Assembly: GCA_021779415.1 (NCBI GenBank)
Contig: JAJYAS010000123.1
Coordinates: 1-8,261 of the forward strand
Reading direction: 5' to 3'
DNA from: Bacillota bacterium
Lineage (GTDB): Bacteria; Bacillota_B; Desulfitobacteriia; Desulfitobacteriales; Desulfitobacteriaceae
DNA: 8,261 nucleotides
The notes beneath the pieces are model-generated. The model was not told the DNA's origin. It did not search any database and saw only the letters and a list, made by a program, of their open reading frames with translations. The position numbers were made by a program, and so were the translations under genes. Below are positions 1 through 6,140 of this stretch, in pieces. Every line of letters starts with the position of its first letter. Positions within the stretch are counted from its first letter, which is position 1.

Positions 1-273
1 TACAAGTTCACCTGACGCATCATAAGTCTCCTTGGCGTTGATAGGGTCTTTTATTGAAGCTAACATAGAAATATCTCCCCCACTTGACCACCCCTTACCA
101 GCGCCAGTAATGATCATAACCTTAACGGCATCATTTTCAGATGCCTCCTTGCAAGCAGCCTGAACATCAAGGCAAACCTGATCATTGACAGAATTCATTG
201 TCTCGGGTCGATTAAGCGTTAGCACCGCCACCCCAGTCTCCATGATCTCAAGTTTAACTGTTTTCCAATTCAT
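1..273 (-). CDS. Enoyl-CoA hydratase/isomerase (crotonase family), N-terminal part, cut by window edge
   Basis: The first 91 codons of a crotonase-superfamily protein, which would act on acyl-CoA thioesters in the cytoplasm (hydration, isomerisation or a related reaction). Translating the minus strand from the ATG at 273 gives the family's typical opening: a beta strand with VAVLTLNRPETMNSVN (residues 15-30), then VKVMIITGAGKGWSSGGDI (50-68). The GxGxxWSSGGD segment is the usual oxyanion-hole region. The downstream catalytic half lies outside the window, so hydratase, isomerase and other crotonases cannot be told apart. A weak ribosome site (AAGGCGG, one mismatch to consensus) lies about 7 nt upstream. 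The leader between the nearest upstream terminator and this ATG is about 195 nt and carries a palindrome (see 333-361). Family assignment is firm; the substrate is unknown. Confidence 0.88.
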   Translation of the reverse strand, partial: MNWKTVKLEIMETGVAVLTLNRPETMNSVNDQVCLDVQAACKEASENDAVKVMIITGAGKGWSSGGDISMLASIKDPINAKETYDASGELV

Positions 274-332
274 AAACCCGCCGCCTTCCCAATACATCTT
301 ATTTCTTATATCAGACCTAAAGTTTGTAGGAT

Positions 333-361
333 GACCGAATAATATGAATCATTATTCAGTC
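333..361. promoter_or_regulatory. Imperfect inverted repeat upstream of the crotonase gene; candidate operator
   Basis: Two 11-nt arms (333-343 and 351-361) pair with a single G.T wobble around a 7-nt spacer. Overlapping this is a nearly symmetric 14-mer at 345-358, TGAATCATTATTCA, that differs from its own reverse complement at only two positions. The TGAAT...ATTCA layout resembles operators of TetR-type fatty-acid-degradation repressors (FadR of Bacillus) from memory. That would fit a crotonase gene starting at 273, but no regulator gene is visible and I see no convincing -35/-10 pair beside it. It could equally be an RNA hairpin in the leader. Confidence 0.4.
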
Positions 362-468
362 CTGCTTCTTCAATTTCGCCAAAACTTGTAATATTCCTCT
401 ATTTTGTTGTCAGAATATTAAACAAACCTCCTTGCCCGAAACCTTGATTCAAACCAAAAGGAGTATGG

Positions 469-509
469 AAAAATCCCTAGAAGTTAGCAACTGCCTTCTA
501 GGGATTTTT
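469..509 (-). terminator. Intrinsic terminator of the selenoprotein gene (may act on both strands)
   Basis: A perfect 15-bp inverted repeat (469-483 with 495-509) surrounds an 11-nt loop. The outer five pairs are A-T, so each strand ends in a run of T. It starts 33 nt after the stop codon of the gene at 543-860 and precedes the crotonase leader, so on the minus strand it closes a one-gene transcript. Confidence 0.85.
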
Positions 510-542
510 ACGGCTGATAAAACTCGAATGGATGCCTTGTAC

Positions 543-860
543 TTACAGCTTGGCTCCTTCAAGCTCTAACCATTTGAACATGAACAGTCCTCTAAGTTTT
601 ATTGAAATTGCTGCATGACCATCAGCAATTTTAATTCTTGGGAAATAGTACATTTTTATTGTGTCTATTTCAATAGTCTTGAATTGGAGCATTTTATTTG
701 TGGGTGGCTGTCCAAGGTAGATCTTCGGAACGTAACGACCCGTTACGTTTTCGGGGGAACAAGCTCAGCCCCCTAAGGATGGTTGTGACTCGATTTCAAT
801 GACCACAGATCCAGATTTGTTTTTAATATATTGTAATGCTTTTGGGTCAATTATAAACAT
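543..860 (-). CDS. Probable small selenoprotein, CC/Se-motif type, in-frame TGA read as selenocysteine
   Basis: An uninterrupted frame of 105 residues if the TGA at 767..765 (codon 32) is read as selenocysteine. The start is the ATG at 860: AAGGAGG lies at 880-874, 13 nt upstream, and an in-frame TAA lies just before, so no earlier start is possible. The N-terminal part opens MFIIDPKALQYIKNKSG and is followed by an alternating hydrophobic strand. The redox-type motif is G30-G31-U32-A33-C34. The sequence continues VTGRYVPKIYLGQPP (39-53) and ends in FKWLELEGAKL. No signal peptide or membrane segment is seen. Codon use and protein character are continuous across the TGA, which argues against a decayed pseudogene, and a SECIS-like hairpin follows (729-749). 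I recall an NCBI family called CC/Se motif family (seleno)protein with this architecture, in which Cys replaces Sec in some members; that match is from memory. Biochemical function is unknown. The gene is transcribed alone, from the promoter at 900-928 to the terminator at 469-509. Confidence 0.8.
729..749 (-). promoter_or_regulatory. Bacterial SECIS element (selenocysteine insertion hairpin)
   Basis: On the minus-strand RNA, AACGUAACG (749-741) pairs perfectly with CGUUACGUU (737-729) around the three-base loop GGU (740-738). The loop begins 24 nt after the UGA at 767..765. Known bacterial SECIS elements sit just downstream of the UGA inside the coding region. Their small apical loop has a G in its first two positions and lies about 16-37 nt from the UGA. 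All these features hold here. The element would recruit SelB carrying selenocysteyl-tRNA. Confidence 0.8.
753..773 (-). other. G5/C5 hairpin that places the UGA in its loop
   Basis: Five G residues (773-769 on the minus strand) can pair with five C residues (757-753) around an 11-nt loop that contains the UGA codon at 767-765. Only 3 nt separate this hairpin from the SECIS stem at 749-729. A ribosome decoding the UGA would have melted it, so any role would come before or between ribosomes. It may be chance or part of a larger SECIS fold. Confidence 0.4.
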
Positions 861-899
861 TGTTTTTTAGATACCTCCTTTTAAACAAATTATACCTTT

Positions 900-928
900 A
901 TACTATATATAAATGGAGAAAGTTTCAA
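900..928 (-). promoter_or_regulatory. Promoter of the selenoprotein gene
   Basis: TTGAAA at 928-923 (5 of 6 to the vegetative -35) is separated by exactly 17 bp from TAGTAT at 905-900 (5 of 6 to the -10). The spacer is AT-rich. The start codon follows about 40 nt later with the AAGGAGG site between. A second AT-rich TATAAT-like hexamer just downstream lacks a matching -35. Confidence 0.65.
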
Positions 929-952
929 TAAGACCGAAGTAGCTGATATAAG

Positions 953-986
953 CAAAACCGCTGAGCCATTTGGCCCAGCGGTTTTG
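953..986 (-). terminator. Terminator of the niaP-like transporter gene
   Basis: An 11-bp perfect stem (953-963 with 976-986) is extended, after one A.C mismatch, by a GCC/GGC inner stem with a four-base loop. Each strand ends in a short T run contained in the stem. It lies 32 nt beyond the stop codon of the transporter (1019) and upstream of the selenoprotein promoter, so it insulates the two genes. Confidence 0.8.
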
Positions 987-1018
987 ACGTAAGCGATTAT
1001 CGTAAGTCTAAAACGGAG

Positions 1019-2371
1019 TTAAACTTTAGCCGCAAGCTCCTCTAGAGACTGTCCTTTTGTCTCTTCTCCTAAAATAAGAACATTCAACACCACAGCCACT
1101 AAAACGAGCGCAAAAAGAATAAAAACTGATTTGGTTCCCATATGATAGTTCCCAATCATTTTACCAACAACAATGGGTGCTAAAATACCCCCAATACGCC
1201 CGAAGCCAGCTGCCCAGCCAGAACCCGTTGCCCGTGTACGGGTCGGATAAAGTTCAGGGGTATAGGTGTAAATGATCCCCCAGGCCCCTAAATTAAAGAA
1301 GGACATCAGCGATCCCGTGGTGAGAATGACCGCAGCCGTACTTCCCTGACCAAAGAAGTAAGCGGTTACCGCCGTTCCTAAGACATAAAGTGCAAGAGTA
1401 GGCTTTCGTCCCATTTTATCGACAAAATAAGCTGCACTAAAGTAACCGGGAATCTGAGCAAGCGTCATGATGATAACATAGCTAAAACTCTTAGTCAGGG
1501 AGAAGCCTTTGAGAGCTAATAGCGAAGGAAGCCATGTGAAAATCCCATAATATGAAAAGACGATTCCAAACCATAAAAGCCAGAGAAAAACGGTCCGACG
1601 TAAAAGAGGACGAGAAAATAGCTCCTTGAACTTAGCCTTATCCGCATAGGGAGCCAACTTTGCGCGATGTTCCTTTATCCCTTGATTTCCATCCCTAGTG
1701 TTTGCTGCTACTCCGCTTTCCCGTTCAATTTTACCCACGATGGCTTCCGCTTCCGCTATGCGCCCTTTACTTTCAAGATAACGTGGGGATTCCGGGATCG
1801 TTCTCCACAAAAATAAAATATATAGGGCTGGCAGAAAACCTATAAAGAACGCAAACGGCCAACCGAACCTTGGAATAACAATGTAGGAAATTACTGCTGC
1901 GAGCAACCAACCAAAGGCCCAGAAACTCTCAAGCAAGACCAGAAATTTCCCCCTGTGTTTAACTGGCGAAAATTCACTGACTAGAGTGACTGCAACAGGA
2001 AGTTGTCCACCTAGGCCAAACCCCACTATAAAGCGGAAAACCAACAGAGATGTAAGATTCCAAGAAAGTCCGCATAATCCAGTTGCTATACTATAAGTCA
2101 GTAGAGTAAAGGCAAAAACTTTCTTACGGCCAATTCTGTCCGCAATCATTCCGGCAATGATTGCTCCAACCGCCATTCCGAGTAGACCAATGCTCCCGAT
2201 ATTTCCCACTTGTTCCGGACTTAAATGCCACTCTTTCATTAACACTGGCAGAATGAAAGACACGATACCCGTATCCATAGAATCAAACATCCAACCTAAA
2301 CCAGCCGTGATAAGTAAAACATAATGAAATCTTGAGACGGGCATTTGCTCCAATCGTTCACTAATCTTCAT
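1019..2371 (-). CDS. niaP: MFS transporter, NiaP/YceI type, probable nicotinate uptake
   Basis: A 450-residue major facilitator protein of the inner membrane with 12 predicted helices. Visible signatures are the loop 2-3 motif DRIGRKK (78-84), the PESPRYL motif (193-199) that ends the first half, the repeated motif DKMGRKP (318-324) in the second half, and PELYPTRTRATG (372-383). Long stretches agree with what I remember of Bacillus subtilis NiaP (YceI), for example the first helix region with GLGWMFDSMD and the FSYYGIFTWLPS segment. Its central hydrophilic loop (about 195-255) is longer than in that protein. The divergent NiaR-type regulator and the shared operator support a role in nicotinate/nicotinamide salvage for NAD synthesis; substrate is inferred, since related MFS members carry aromatic acids or sugars. 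AAGGAG at 2378-2383, 6 nt upstream, supports the ATG at 2371. It is followed by its own terminator (953-986). Confidence 0.82.
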   Translation of the reverse strand: MKISERLEQMPVSRFHYVLLITAGLGWMFDSMDTGIVSFILPVLMKEWHLSPEQVGNIGSIGLLGMAVGAIIAGMIADRIGRKKVFAFTLLTYSIATGLCGLSWNLTSLLVFRFIVGFGLGGQLPVAVTLVSEFSPVKHRGKFLVLLESFWAFGWLLAAVISYIVIPRFGWPFAFFIGFLPALYILFLWRTIPESPRYLESKGRIAEAEAIVGKIERESGVAANTRDGNQGIKEHRAKLAPYADKAKFKELFSRPLLRRTVFLWLLWFGIVFSYYGIFTWLPSLLALKGFSLTKSFSYVIIMTLAQIPGYFSAAYFVDKMGRKPTLALYVLGTAVTAYFFGQGSTAAVILTTGSLMSFFNLGAWGIIYTYTPELYPTRTRATGSGWAAGFGRIGGILAPIVVGKMIGNYHMGTKSVFILFALVLVAVVLNVLILGEETKGQSLEELAAKV

Positions 2372-2460
2372 AACTTGCTCCTTTTCTTTTTCCTGATACC
2401 ATTTGTAGGAATCTTTAATACAAGTCCTTCTTTGTTTATTTTTGTTTATCTTTGTCTTGT

Positions 2461-2488
2461 TTTATCATGGTGACTATACATGTGTCAA
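2461..2488 (-). promoter_or_regulatory. Promoter of the niaP-like gene, -35 inside the operator
   Basis: A consensus TTGACA (2488-2483) stands 16 bp from GATAAA (2466-2461), a 4 of 6 match to the -10. The -35 lies wholly inside the GTGTC-AA-GACAC palindrome, so a bound repressor would block RNA polymerase directly. The leader to the ATG is about 85 nt. Confidence 0.55.
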
Positions 2489-2493
2489 GACAC
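2482..2493. promoter_or_regulatory. Probable NiaR operator between niaP and niaR
   Basis: The palindrome GTGTC-AA-GACAC lies in the divergent promoter region, overlapping the -35 of the leftward gene and ending 4 nt before the -35 of the rightward gene. Its TGTC/GACA half-sites resemble the NiaR boxes I recall from other Firmicutes. Position and symmetry make it the obvious site where NiaR with nicotinate would repress both genes. Direct binding is inference. Confidence 0.65.
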
Positions 2494-2497
2494 TAAT

Positions 2498-2527
2498 TTG
2501 ACAATTTCTTAAACTTCGTATTAAAAT
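2498..2527 (+). promoter_or_regulatory. Promoter of niaR
   Basis: A consensus TTGACA (2498-2503) is followed after 18 bp by TAAAAT (2522-2527), a 5 of 6 match to the -10. Transcription would begin near 2534, which leaves only about 16 nt before the ATG at 2550. This short leader also argues against a GTG start at 2541. Confidence 0.6.
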
Positions 2528-2549
2528 CATCTCAAAGTAGGTGAACGCA

Positions 2550-3098
2550 ATGACACAAAAAGAAGGTCAATCAGGGCGGGAACGTCGGGAATACTTGTTA
2601 GACATATTAAAAAACCACAAAGAACCCATTAAAGCCGCCTCCTTGGCAAAACTCACAGGTGTAAGTCGTCAGGTTATTGTTCAAGATATGGCCCTTCTCA
2701 GAGCATCAGAGGAACCAGTCATCGCCACCCCGCAAGGATATCTCTATATTACAGATAATCTTGCAAAAGGTATGCAGAGAATCATCTATAGTCAACATGC
2801 TCCGTTAGACACAGAAAAGGAATTAAATATCTTGGTAGATCATGGGGTAAGTGTGCTCGACGTTGGGGTTGAACATTCGGTTTATGGCAAAATATTTCGA
2901 CCCCTAAAACTCAAAAGCCGTCTTGATGTCAAAAAGTTCATAGCTCAAATGGCAGAGAATGACGCTCATTTACTGTCCTCTTTAACTGGCGGACTCCATC
3001 TTCATACCATAGAGGCCACAACTGAAGAAGTATTAAACGAAGCTTGTGAAGCGCTTTCCCGAGAAGGATTTTTGGTTGATCCAAAAGAGATTAATTAA
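2550..3098 (+). CDS. niaR: Nicotinate-responsive transcriptional repressor NiaR (HTH + 3H domain)
   Basis: A 182-residue cytoplasmic DNA-binding repressor of NAD-precursor genes. An N-terminal winged helix-turn-helix (about residues 12-65) contains SLAKLTGVSRQVIVQDMALL, closely matching B. subtilis NiaR (YrxA) from memory. The C-terminal 3H domain (about 75-175) has H83 with E91 eight residues on, H109 (VEHSVYG) and the pair H150/H152 (GGLHLHT). The H-x7-E and HxH spacings agree with the metal ligands I recall for the Thermotoga homologue TM1602. The frame extends back to a GTG at 2541, but AGGTGA at 2539-2544 fits the ATG at 2550 as its ribosome site and nothing suitable precedes the GTG. 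It is divergent from the niaP-like transporter across a shared operator, so it likely represses both the transporter and itself when nicotinate is sufficient. Confidence 0.92.
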   Translation: MTQKEGQSGRERREYLLDILKNHKEPIKAASLAKLTGVSRQVIVQDMALLRASEEPVIATPQGYLYITDNLAKGMQRIIYSQHAPLDTEKELNILVDHGVSVLDVGVEHSVYGKIFRPLKLKSRLDVKKFIAQMAENDAHLLSSLTGGLHLHTIEATTEEVLNEACEALSREGFLVDPKEIN

Positions 3099-3124
3099 GA
3101 ACTATGCCTAAATCGAAAAAAAAT

Positions 3125-3163
3125 AGCCCGAGAGGATTCCTTCAATAGAGAATCCCTCGGGCT
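3125..3163. terminator. Bidirectional terminator between niaR and the PTS operon
   Basis: A GC-rich stem, AGCCCGAG plus GGATTC (3125-3139) against GAATCCCTCGGGCT (3150-3163), pairs over 14 bp with one bulged A. On the plus strand it is followed by TTTCTAATT and ends niaR. On the minus strand it is followed by a clean run of seven T and ends the PTS operon 14 nt after the HPr stop codon. One element therefore serves two convergent transcripts. Confidence 0.9.
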
Positions 3164-3177
3164 TTCTAATTAATAGC

Positions 3178-3447
3178 CTACTTGTCTTCTTTTTCAAGCT
3201 CGATCATTAGTTTTTCTAAAGCATCCACGGCTTCTGCTTCATCTTCACCCTCAGCCGAGAGCTCAAAAACGCTACCCGCCGACAGCCCCAGAGAAAGAAT
3301 CCCTAAAATACTTTTGCCATCAACGATGGAATCCCCACGTTGAATTTTAATTTTACTATGAAAACGACCTGCTGTTTGTACCCACAAAGATGCCGGACGG
3401 GCATGAAGTCCCGATTTGTTGTTAATGGTCAATTCTCTAGTCAACAT
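3178..3447 (-). CDS. HPr family phosphocarrier protein, last gene of the PTS operon
   Basis: An 89-residue phosphocarrier that receives phosphate from Enzyme I (from PEP) and passes it to EIIA proteins. With the ATG at 3447 the active-site histidine in GLHARPA is residue 15, and the HPr-kinase site in DGKSILG is Ser46, exactly the canonical HPr numbering. A longer frame from a TTG at 3462 would break this numbering and overlap the upstream gene. A GGGGGAA ribosome site precedes the ATG, overlapping the end of the dehydrogenase gene, whose stop codon is only 2 nt away. Both His15 and Ser46 are kept, so it is a full HPr rather than a Crh-type protein, which lacks the active histidine. No Enzyme I gene is nearby, so it probably borrows the general EI and serves this operon or supplements a housekeeping ptsH. 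The terminator at 3125-3163 follows. Confidence 0.9.
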   Translation of the reverse strand: MLTRELTINNKSGLHARPASLWVQTAGRFHSKIKIQRGDSIVDGKSILGILSLGLSAGSVFELSAEGEDEAEAVDALEKLMIELEKEDK

Positions 3448-3449
3448 GA

Positions 3450-4709
3450 CTAATTCCCCCAATTCTCAAGAAGATAACGTTCCGCTTCTGCACACCATAA
3501 CCCCTTATTGTTGCTGACGATCTCAGCTAAACGTGCAAAGTGTGGCTCAGTGGCGCCCAACGACGCAAAATCCTCAATGGCCGTTAACTTCATATTAATA
3601 TGCGTGTAAATCAGTTTTTTCCCCCCAGGAATATGGGGTAAATTTAAAACAGTCTCCGCCACAGCATCCAAGCCGCCAATGTGAGTCACCATCACAGCAG
3701 GATTGATTTTCTTCTCTTCGGTCATCTTCAGAGATTCAATCAGATCATCTGTATTACCACCAGTTGTCCCCATGATATGGGTCGATCCATAATGAACGTT
3801 ATACAAGTTCAGTTCCGCTCCGAATTGTGTATCCGTTGGGCCCGCGAAAAAGTTGAGACAGCCGTCGCGTCCCAAGATCTTGTCCCCCTGTTCAACCACC
3901 GGTTTAACCGGCGTAAAAACAAAGACATCGTCAAAGCCAGTGTCACCTGTCAAAGCACGTAAGTGAGCTGGAACATCATCCACCCCTTGTGTATTGACAA
4001 ATACCAACTCCACCCCGCATTCCTTAGCTTCTTCCGCAGTAAAAATTGTGCGAGCCCGGGCAATTTTGTCTTCATCAATATCCGCAACCACTAACAAGGC
4101 GGGGCGACGCTCAGCATGCAGAGCATAGTCAATGGCCCCTAAACCCATCGGTCCGGCGGCAGCCAACAAGGCCATTTTTCCGCCTTCTACGATCCCCATG
4201 CGATGTTCATAGCTCCCCATACTCGTGTGATAACTGGCGTGGAAGGCTCCAATAATACAAGACATCGGTTCCGCCAACGAAGCTTCATAGTAAGTTTCCC
4301 CTTGATAATTGAGGAAACAGCCAATTTCCATAACCTCGCGGGGAATCACATTATAAGTGGCATCTCCACCAAAATAGCGATACGAATAACCGGGAGACCA
4401 CATACTGCCCTTGTAATTTAAAGCAGGTTGCAGGGCAAACTTATTTCCTTCCTTAAACTGCCCCTTTAATTTTTCTCCAACTTTTACTATATTCCCGGCA
4501 AACTCATGTCCAACAATAATCGGGTGAACATCCACATCTTGAGGTACTCTTTTGTGTTTTTTGCCCAGAATAGCTGCTTTATAGGTTGACATGCAGACAC
4601 TGTCCGAGATGACTTCGACCAAAATTTCTTCATCCGTAATCTCCGGCAGTTCAAACTCTTCCATACGAAGGTCTTTTTCATTATATAAGCGCACAGCTTT
4701 AGTTTTCAT
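3450..4709 (-). CDS. Zinc-binding dehydrogenase, YggP / L-sorbose-1-phosphate reductase family
   Basis: A 419-residue medium-chain dehydrogenase/reductase that likely interconverts a ketose 1-phosphate and a hexitol phosphate with NAD(P)H. Length and sequence follow E. coli YggP closely from memory (for instance EHKRVP-like, EHRMGI, TGFDDVFVF and VTHIGGLDAV blocks). Likely catalytic zinc ligands are C39 (DSVCMS), H68/E69 (VGHEFAG) and E147 (AEP). The nucleotide-binding fold starts at AAAGPMGLGA (183-192), and D210 at the end of the next strand (VVADID) suggests NAD rather than NADP. The four-cysteine structural-zinc lobe of classical alcohol dehydrogenases is absent near residues 95-115. A good ribosome site (GGGAGG) lies in the 57-bp gap after the kinase gene. 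The neighbours (mannitol-type EII, sugar-phosphate kinase) support a sugar-phosphate substrate; which one is not decidable here. Confidence 0.83.
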   Translation of the reverse strand: MKTKAVRLYNEKDLRMEEFELPEITDEEILVEVISDSVCMSTYKAAILGKKHKRVPQDVDVHPIIVGHEFAGNIVKVGEKLKGQFKEGNKFALQPALNYKGSMWSPGYSYRYFGGDATYNVIPREVMEIGCFLNYQGETYYEASLAEPMSCIIGAFHASYHTSMGSYEHRMGIVEGGKMALLAAAGPMGLGAIDYALHAERRPALLVVADIDEDKIARARTIFTAEEAKECGVELVFVNTQGVDDVPAHLRALTGDTGFDDVFVFTPVKPVVEQGDKILGRDGCLNFFAGPTDTQFGAELNLYNVHYGSTHIMGTTGGNTDDLIESLKMTEEKKINPAVMVTHIGGLDAVAETVLNLPHIPGGKKLIYTHINMKLTAIEDFASLGATEPHFARLAEIVSNNKGLWCAEAERYLLENWGN

Positions 4710-4766
4710 TATTCATATCCTCCCAGATGTCAATTAAATTTGCTTCACATGACAATCGTTCTTCAC

Positions 4767-5699
4767 TTAAGCAAGATGATGGTAGCGCACTTGGTCCAAA
4801 TAAGAAAGTACTTTACTCAATTCCGGCGGCTGAGTACCCGGGGTAGTTACTTGCGCCGCGCTGGCTGCTATTGACCAACGAACCGCTCGAGTCAAATAAT
4901 CCTCACCTTCAGGGACAAGAGTCAAAGCAGCCACCATTGCATCTCCCGCTCCCACCGTGCTTTTGACCTCTATGGCTAAACTTTCAGCATGGATGATCTG
5001 CTCCTGATAGGCAAATAGTGCACCCTCTGAGCCCAGTGAAACCACCAATACTTCCACCCCTTGTCTCAGCAATTTACGAGCAGCCTCCGCCACATCGTCA
5101 AGGCGAGGAAGTTTGTGTCCAACAAGGTGTTCTAACTCGTAAAGATTAGGCTTAACGAGAAAAGGGTTCGCTTTAAGTCCTTCGCGAAGCAACTCGCCAT
5201 CCGCGTCCAAAAACGTTTTTCCACCAAGTGCTTTGGCCCGTTCCATCCATTGTCTGTATATGGAGGTGGGAACTGAACTGGGTACACTGCCTGATAGAAC
5301 TAAGCTCGTGTCGGGGCCAAGATCTTTAAATATCATTTCTTCAAGTTGCTTAAGGTCCTGCTCAGAAATCGTGGTTCCTGGTTCGTTGATATCCGTGAAA
5401 GTCGAGTTCATTGGATCCACAACTTTTAAGTTAGTACGAGTCTCCCCTTGCACAAAGTGAAAATCATGAGCTATCCCCCTGCGCTCCATTTCTGCAAGAA
5501 TAAATTCTCCATTCCGTCCTGCCAGGACACCCACGGCAATACTCTCTCCGTCTAAAGCCCGAATGACCTTGGAGACATTAATTCCTTTCCCTCCGGCATC
5601 CAATTGGTGTTTGGAGATTCGGTTAACAGCCCCCAAGCGAAAATCTTGAACTTCGACCGTTTTGTCGATAGCCGCATTCAATGTGACAGTTTTGATCAT
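4767..5699 (-). CDS. 1-phosphofructokinase-like PfkB-family sugar-phosphate kinase
   Basis: A 310-residue ribokinase/PfkB-family kinase that would use ATP to turn a ketose 1-phosphate (fructose 1-phosphate in FruK; tagatose 6-phosphate in the related LacC) into the bisphosphate. It opens with IKTVTLNAAIDKT, typical of FruK/LacC. It has the first family signature at AGGKGINVSKVI (35-46), the SLGSEGALF segment (221-229) and the second signature STVGAGDAMVAA (247-258) with D253 as the catalytic base. Length is normal for the family. Its ATG directly abuts the TAG of the EIIA gene, indicating translational coupling. It lies between the PTS EIIA and the YggP-like dehydrogenase, so it presumably completes conversion of the imported sugar to a glycolytic bisphosphate. 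FruK versus LacC specificity is uncertain, hence no gene symbol. Confidence 0.88.
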   Translation of the reverse strand: MIKTVTLNAAIDKTVEVQDFRLGAVNRISKHQLDAGGKGINVSKVIRALDGESIAVGVLAGRNGEFILAEMERRGIAHDFHFVQGETRTNLKVVDPMNSTFTDINEPGTTISEQDLKQLEEMIFKDLGPDTSLVLSGSVPSSVPTSIYRQWMERAKALGGKTFLDADGELLREGLKANPFLVKPNLYELEHLVGHKLPRLDDVAEAARKLLRQGVEVLVVSLGSEGALFAYQEQIIHAESLAIEVKSTVGAGDAMVAALTLVPEGEDYLTRAVRWSIAASAAQVTTPGTQPPELSKVLSYLDQVRYHHLA

Positions 5700-6140
5700 C
5701 TAAGCATCACCGCCAGCTAGAATTTGCATGACTTCTTGCTTGCTCGTGGCCAGTTTGAGCCGAGTTACATTCTCTTCGTCCTGACATACCAAAGCAATAG
5801 TCGAGAGAAGTTCAAGATGTTCATCGTCCTTGCCCGCGATTCCAATTAAAACATAGGCTGTATTCCCCTCCCCAAAATCAACGCCTTCAGGATATTGAAG
5901 AAGGACGAGCCCAGACTTTAGGATATTCGGAATATATTCCGGTAGGCCATGCGGAATGGCCACACCATTTCCGACATAAGTCGTCAAACTCTGCTCGCGT
6001 TTTTGCATTCCTTCCAAGTATTCACTTTGGACATACCCATTTTTTCCGAGAAGTTCGCCCGTTCTTTGGATGGCAGCATTTTTCGATTCGGAAGCTAGGT
6101 TAAGTTCTATATTGCTTTCGTTAAATATTTCTTGATTCAC
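5700..6140 (-). CDS. PTS EIIA component, mannitol/fructose type (MtlF/CmtB-like)
   Basis: A 146-residue cytoplasmic EIIA protein of the fructose-mannitol PTS family; it takes phosphate from HPr and passes it to the cognate EIIB. The phosphorylation site is H64 in NGVAIPHG (58-65), and the later GKDDEHLELLSTIA block (about 103-116) resembles mannitol EIIA proteins (MtlF, CmtB). It starts with GTG at 6140, overlapping the TAG of the regulator gene by one base. A perfect AAGGAGG seven bases upstream decides this start. The overlap and strong ribosome site suggest higher expression than the regulator. It should work with the EIIB/EIICB encoded at the right edge and may phosphorylate or bind the adjacent MtlR-type regulator, as known for MtlA/MtlR in Bacillus. 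Confidence 0.9.
   Translation of the reverse strand: MNQEIFNESNIELNLASESKNAAIQRTGELLGKNGYVQSEYLEGMQKREQSLTTYVGNGVAIPHGLPEYIPNILKSGLVLLQYPEGVDFGEGNTAYVLIGIAGKDDEHLELLSTIALVCQDEENVTRLKLATSKQEVMQILAGGDA

Noticed and set aside
380..400. Possible sigma-54 promoter (TTGGCG...) upstream of the crotonase gene
   Set aside because: The GG to GC spacing of the -24/-12 elements is not met; the -12 GC is absent at the required distance.
765..767. Reading the TGA as a nonsense mutation and the gene as a pseudogene
   Set aside because: The frame is intact on both sides, there are no other stops or frameshifts, the signals for expression are good and a SECIS-type hairpin lies at the right distance. Direct proof is lacking, so this stays the main alternative.
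2541..2549. GTG start for niaR three codons upstream
   Set aside because: The AGGTGA ribosome site overlaps this GTG and is placed for the ATG at 2550; the leader would be only about 7 nt from the predicted transcription start.
3448..3462. TTG start giving a 94-residue HPr
   Set aside because: It overlaps the end of the dehydrogenase gene, and the ATG at 3447 gives the canonical His15 and Ser46 numbering.
3681..4421. Plus-strand open frames opposite the dehydrogenase gene
   Set aside because: They are low-complexity antisense shadows without ribosome sites or recognisable motifs; the minus-strand gene explains the region. The same holds for open frames opposite the kinase and MtlR genes and for a short minus-strand frame at 4487-4681.
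4740..4766. Possible catabolite-response (cre) site in the gap before the dehydrogenase gene
   Set aside because: TGACAATCGTTCTTCA contains a central CG, but the flanking bases do not align with the cre consensus, and the gap is internal to the operon.
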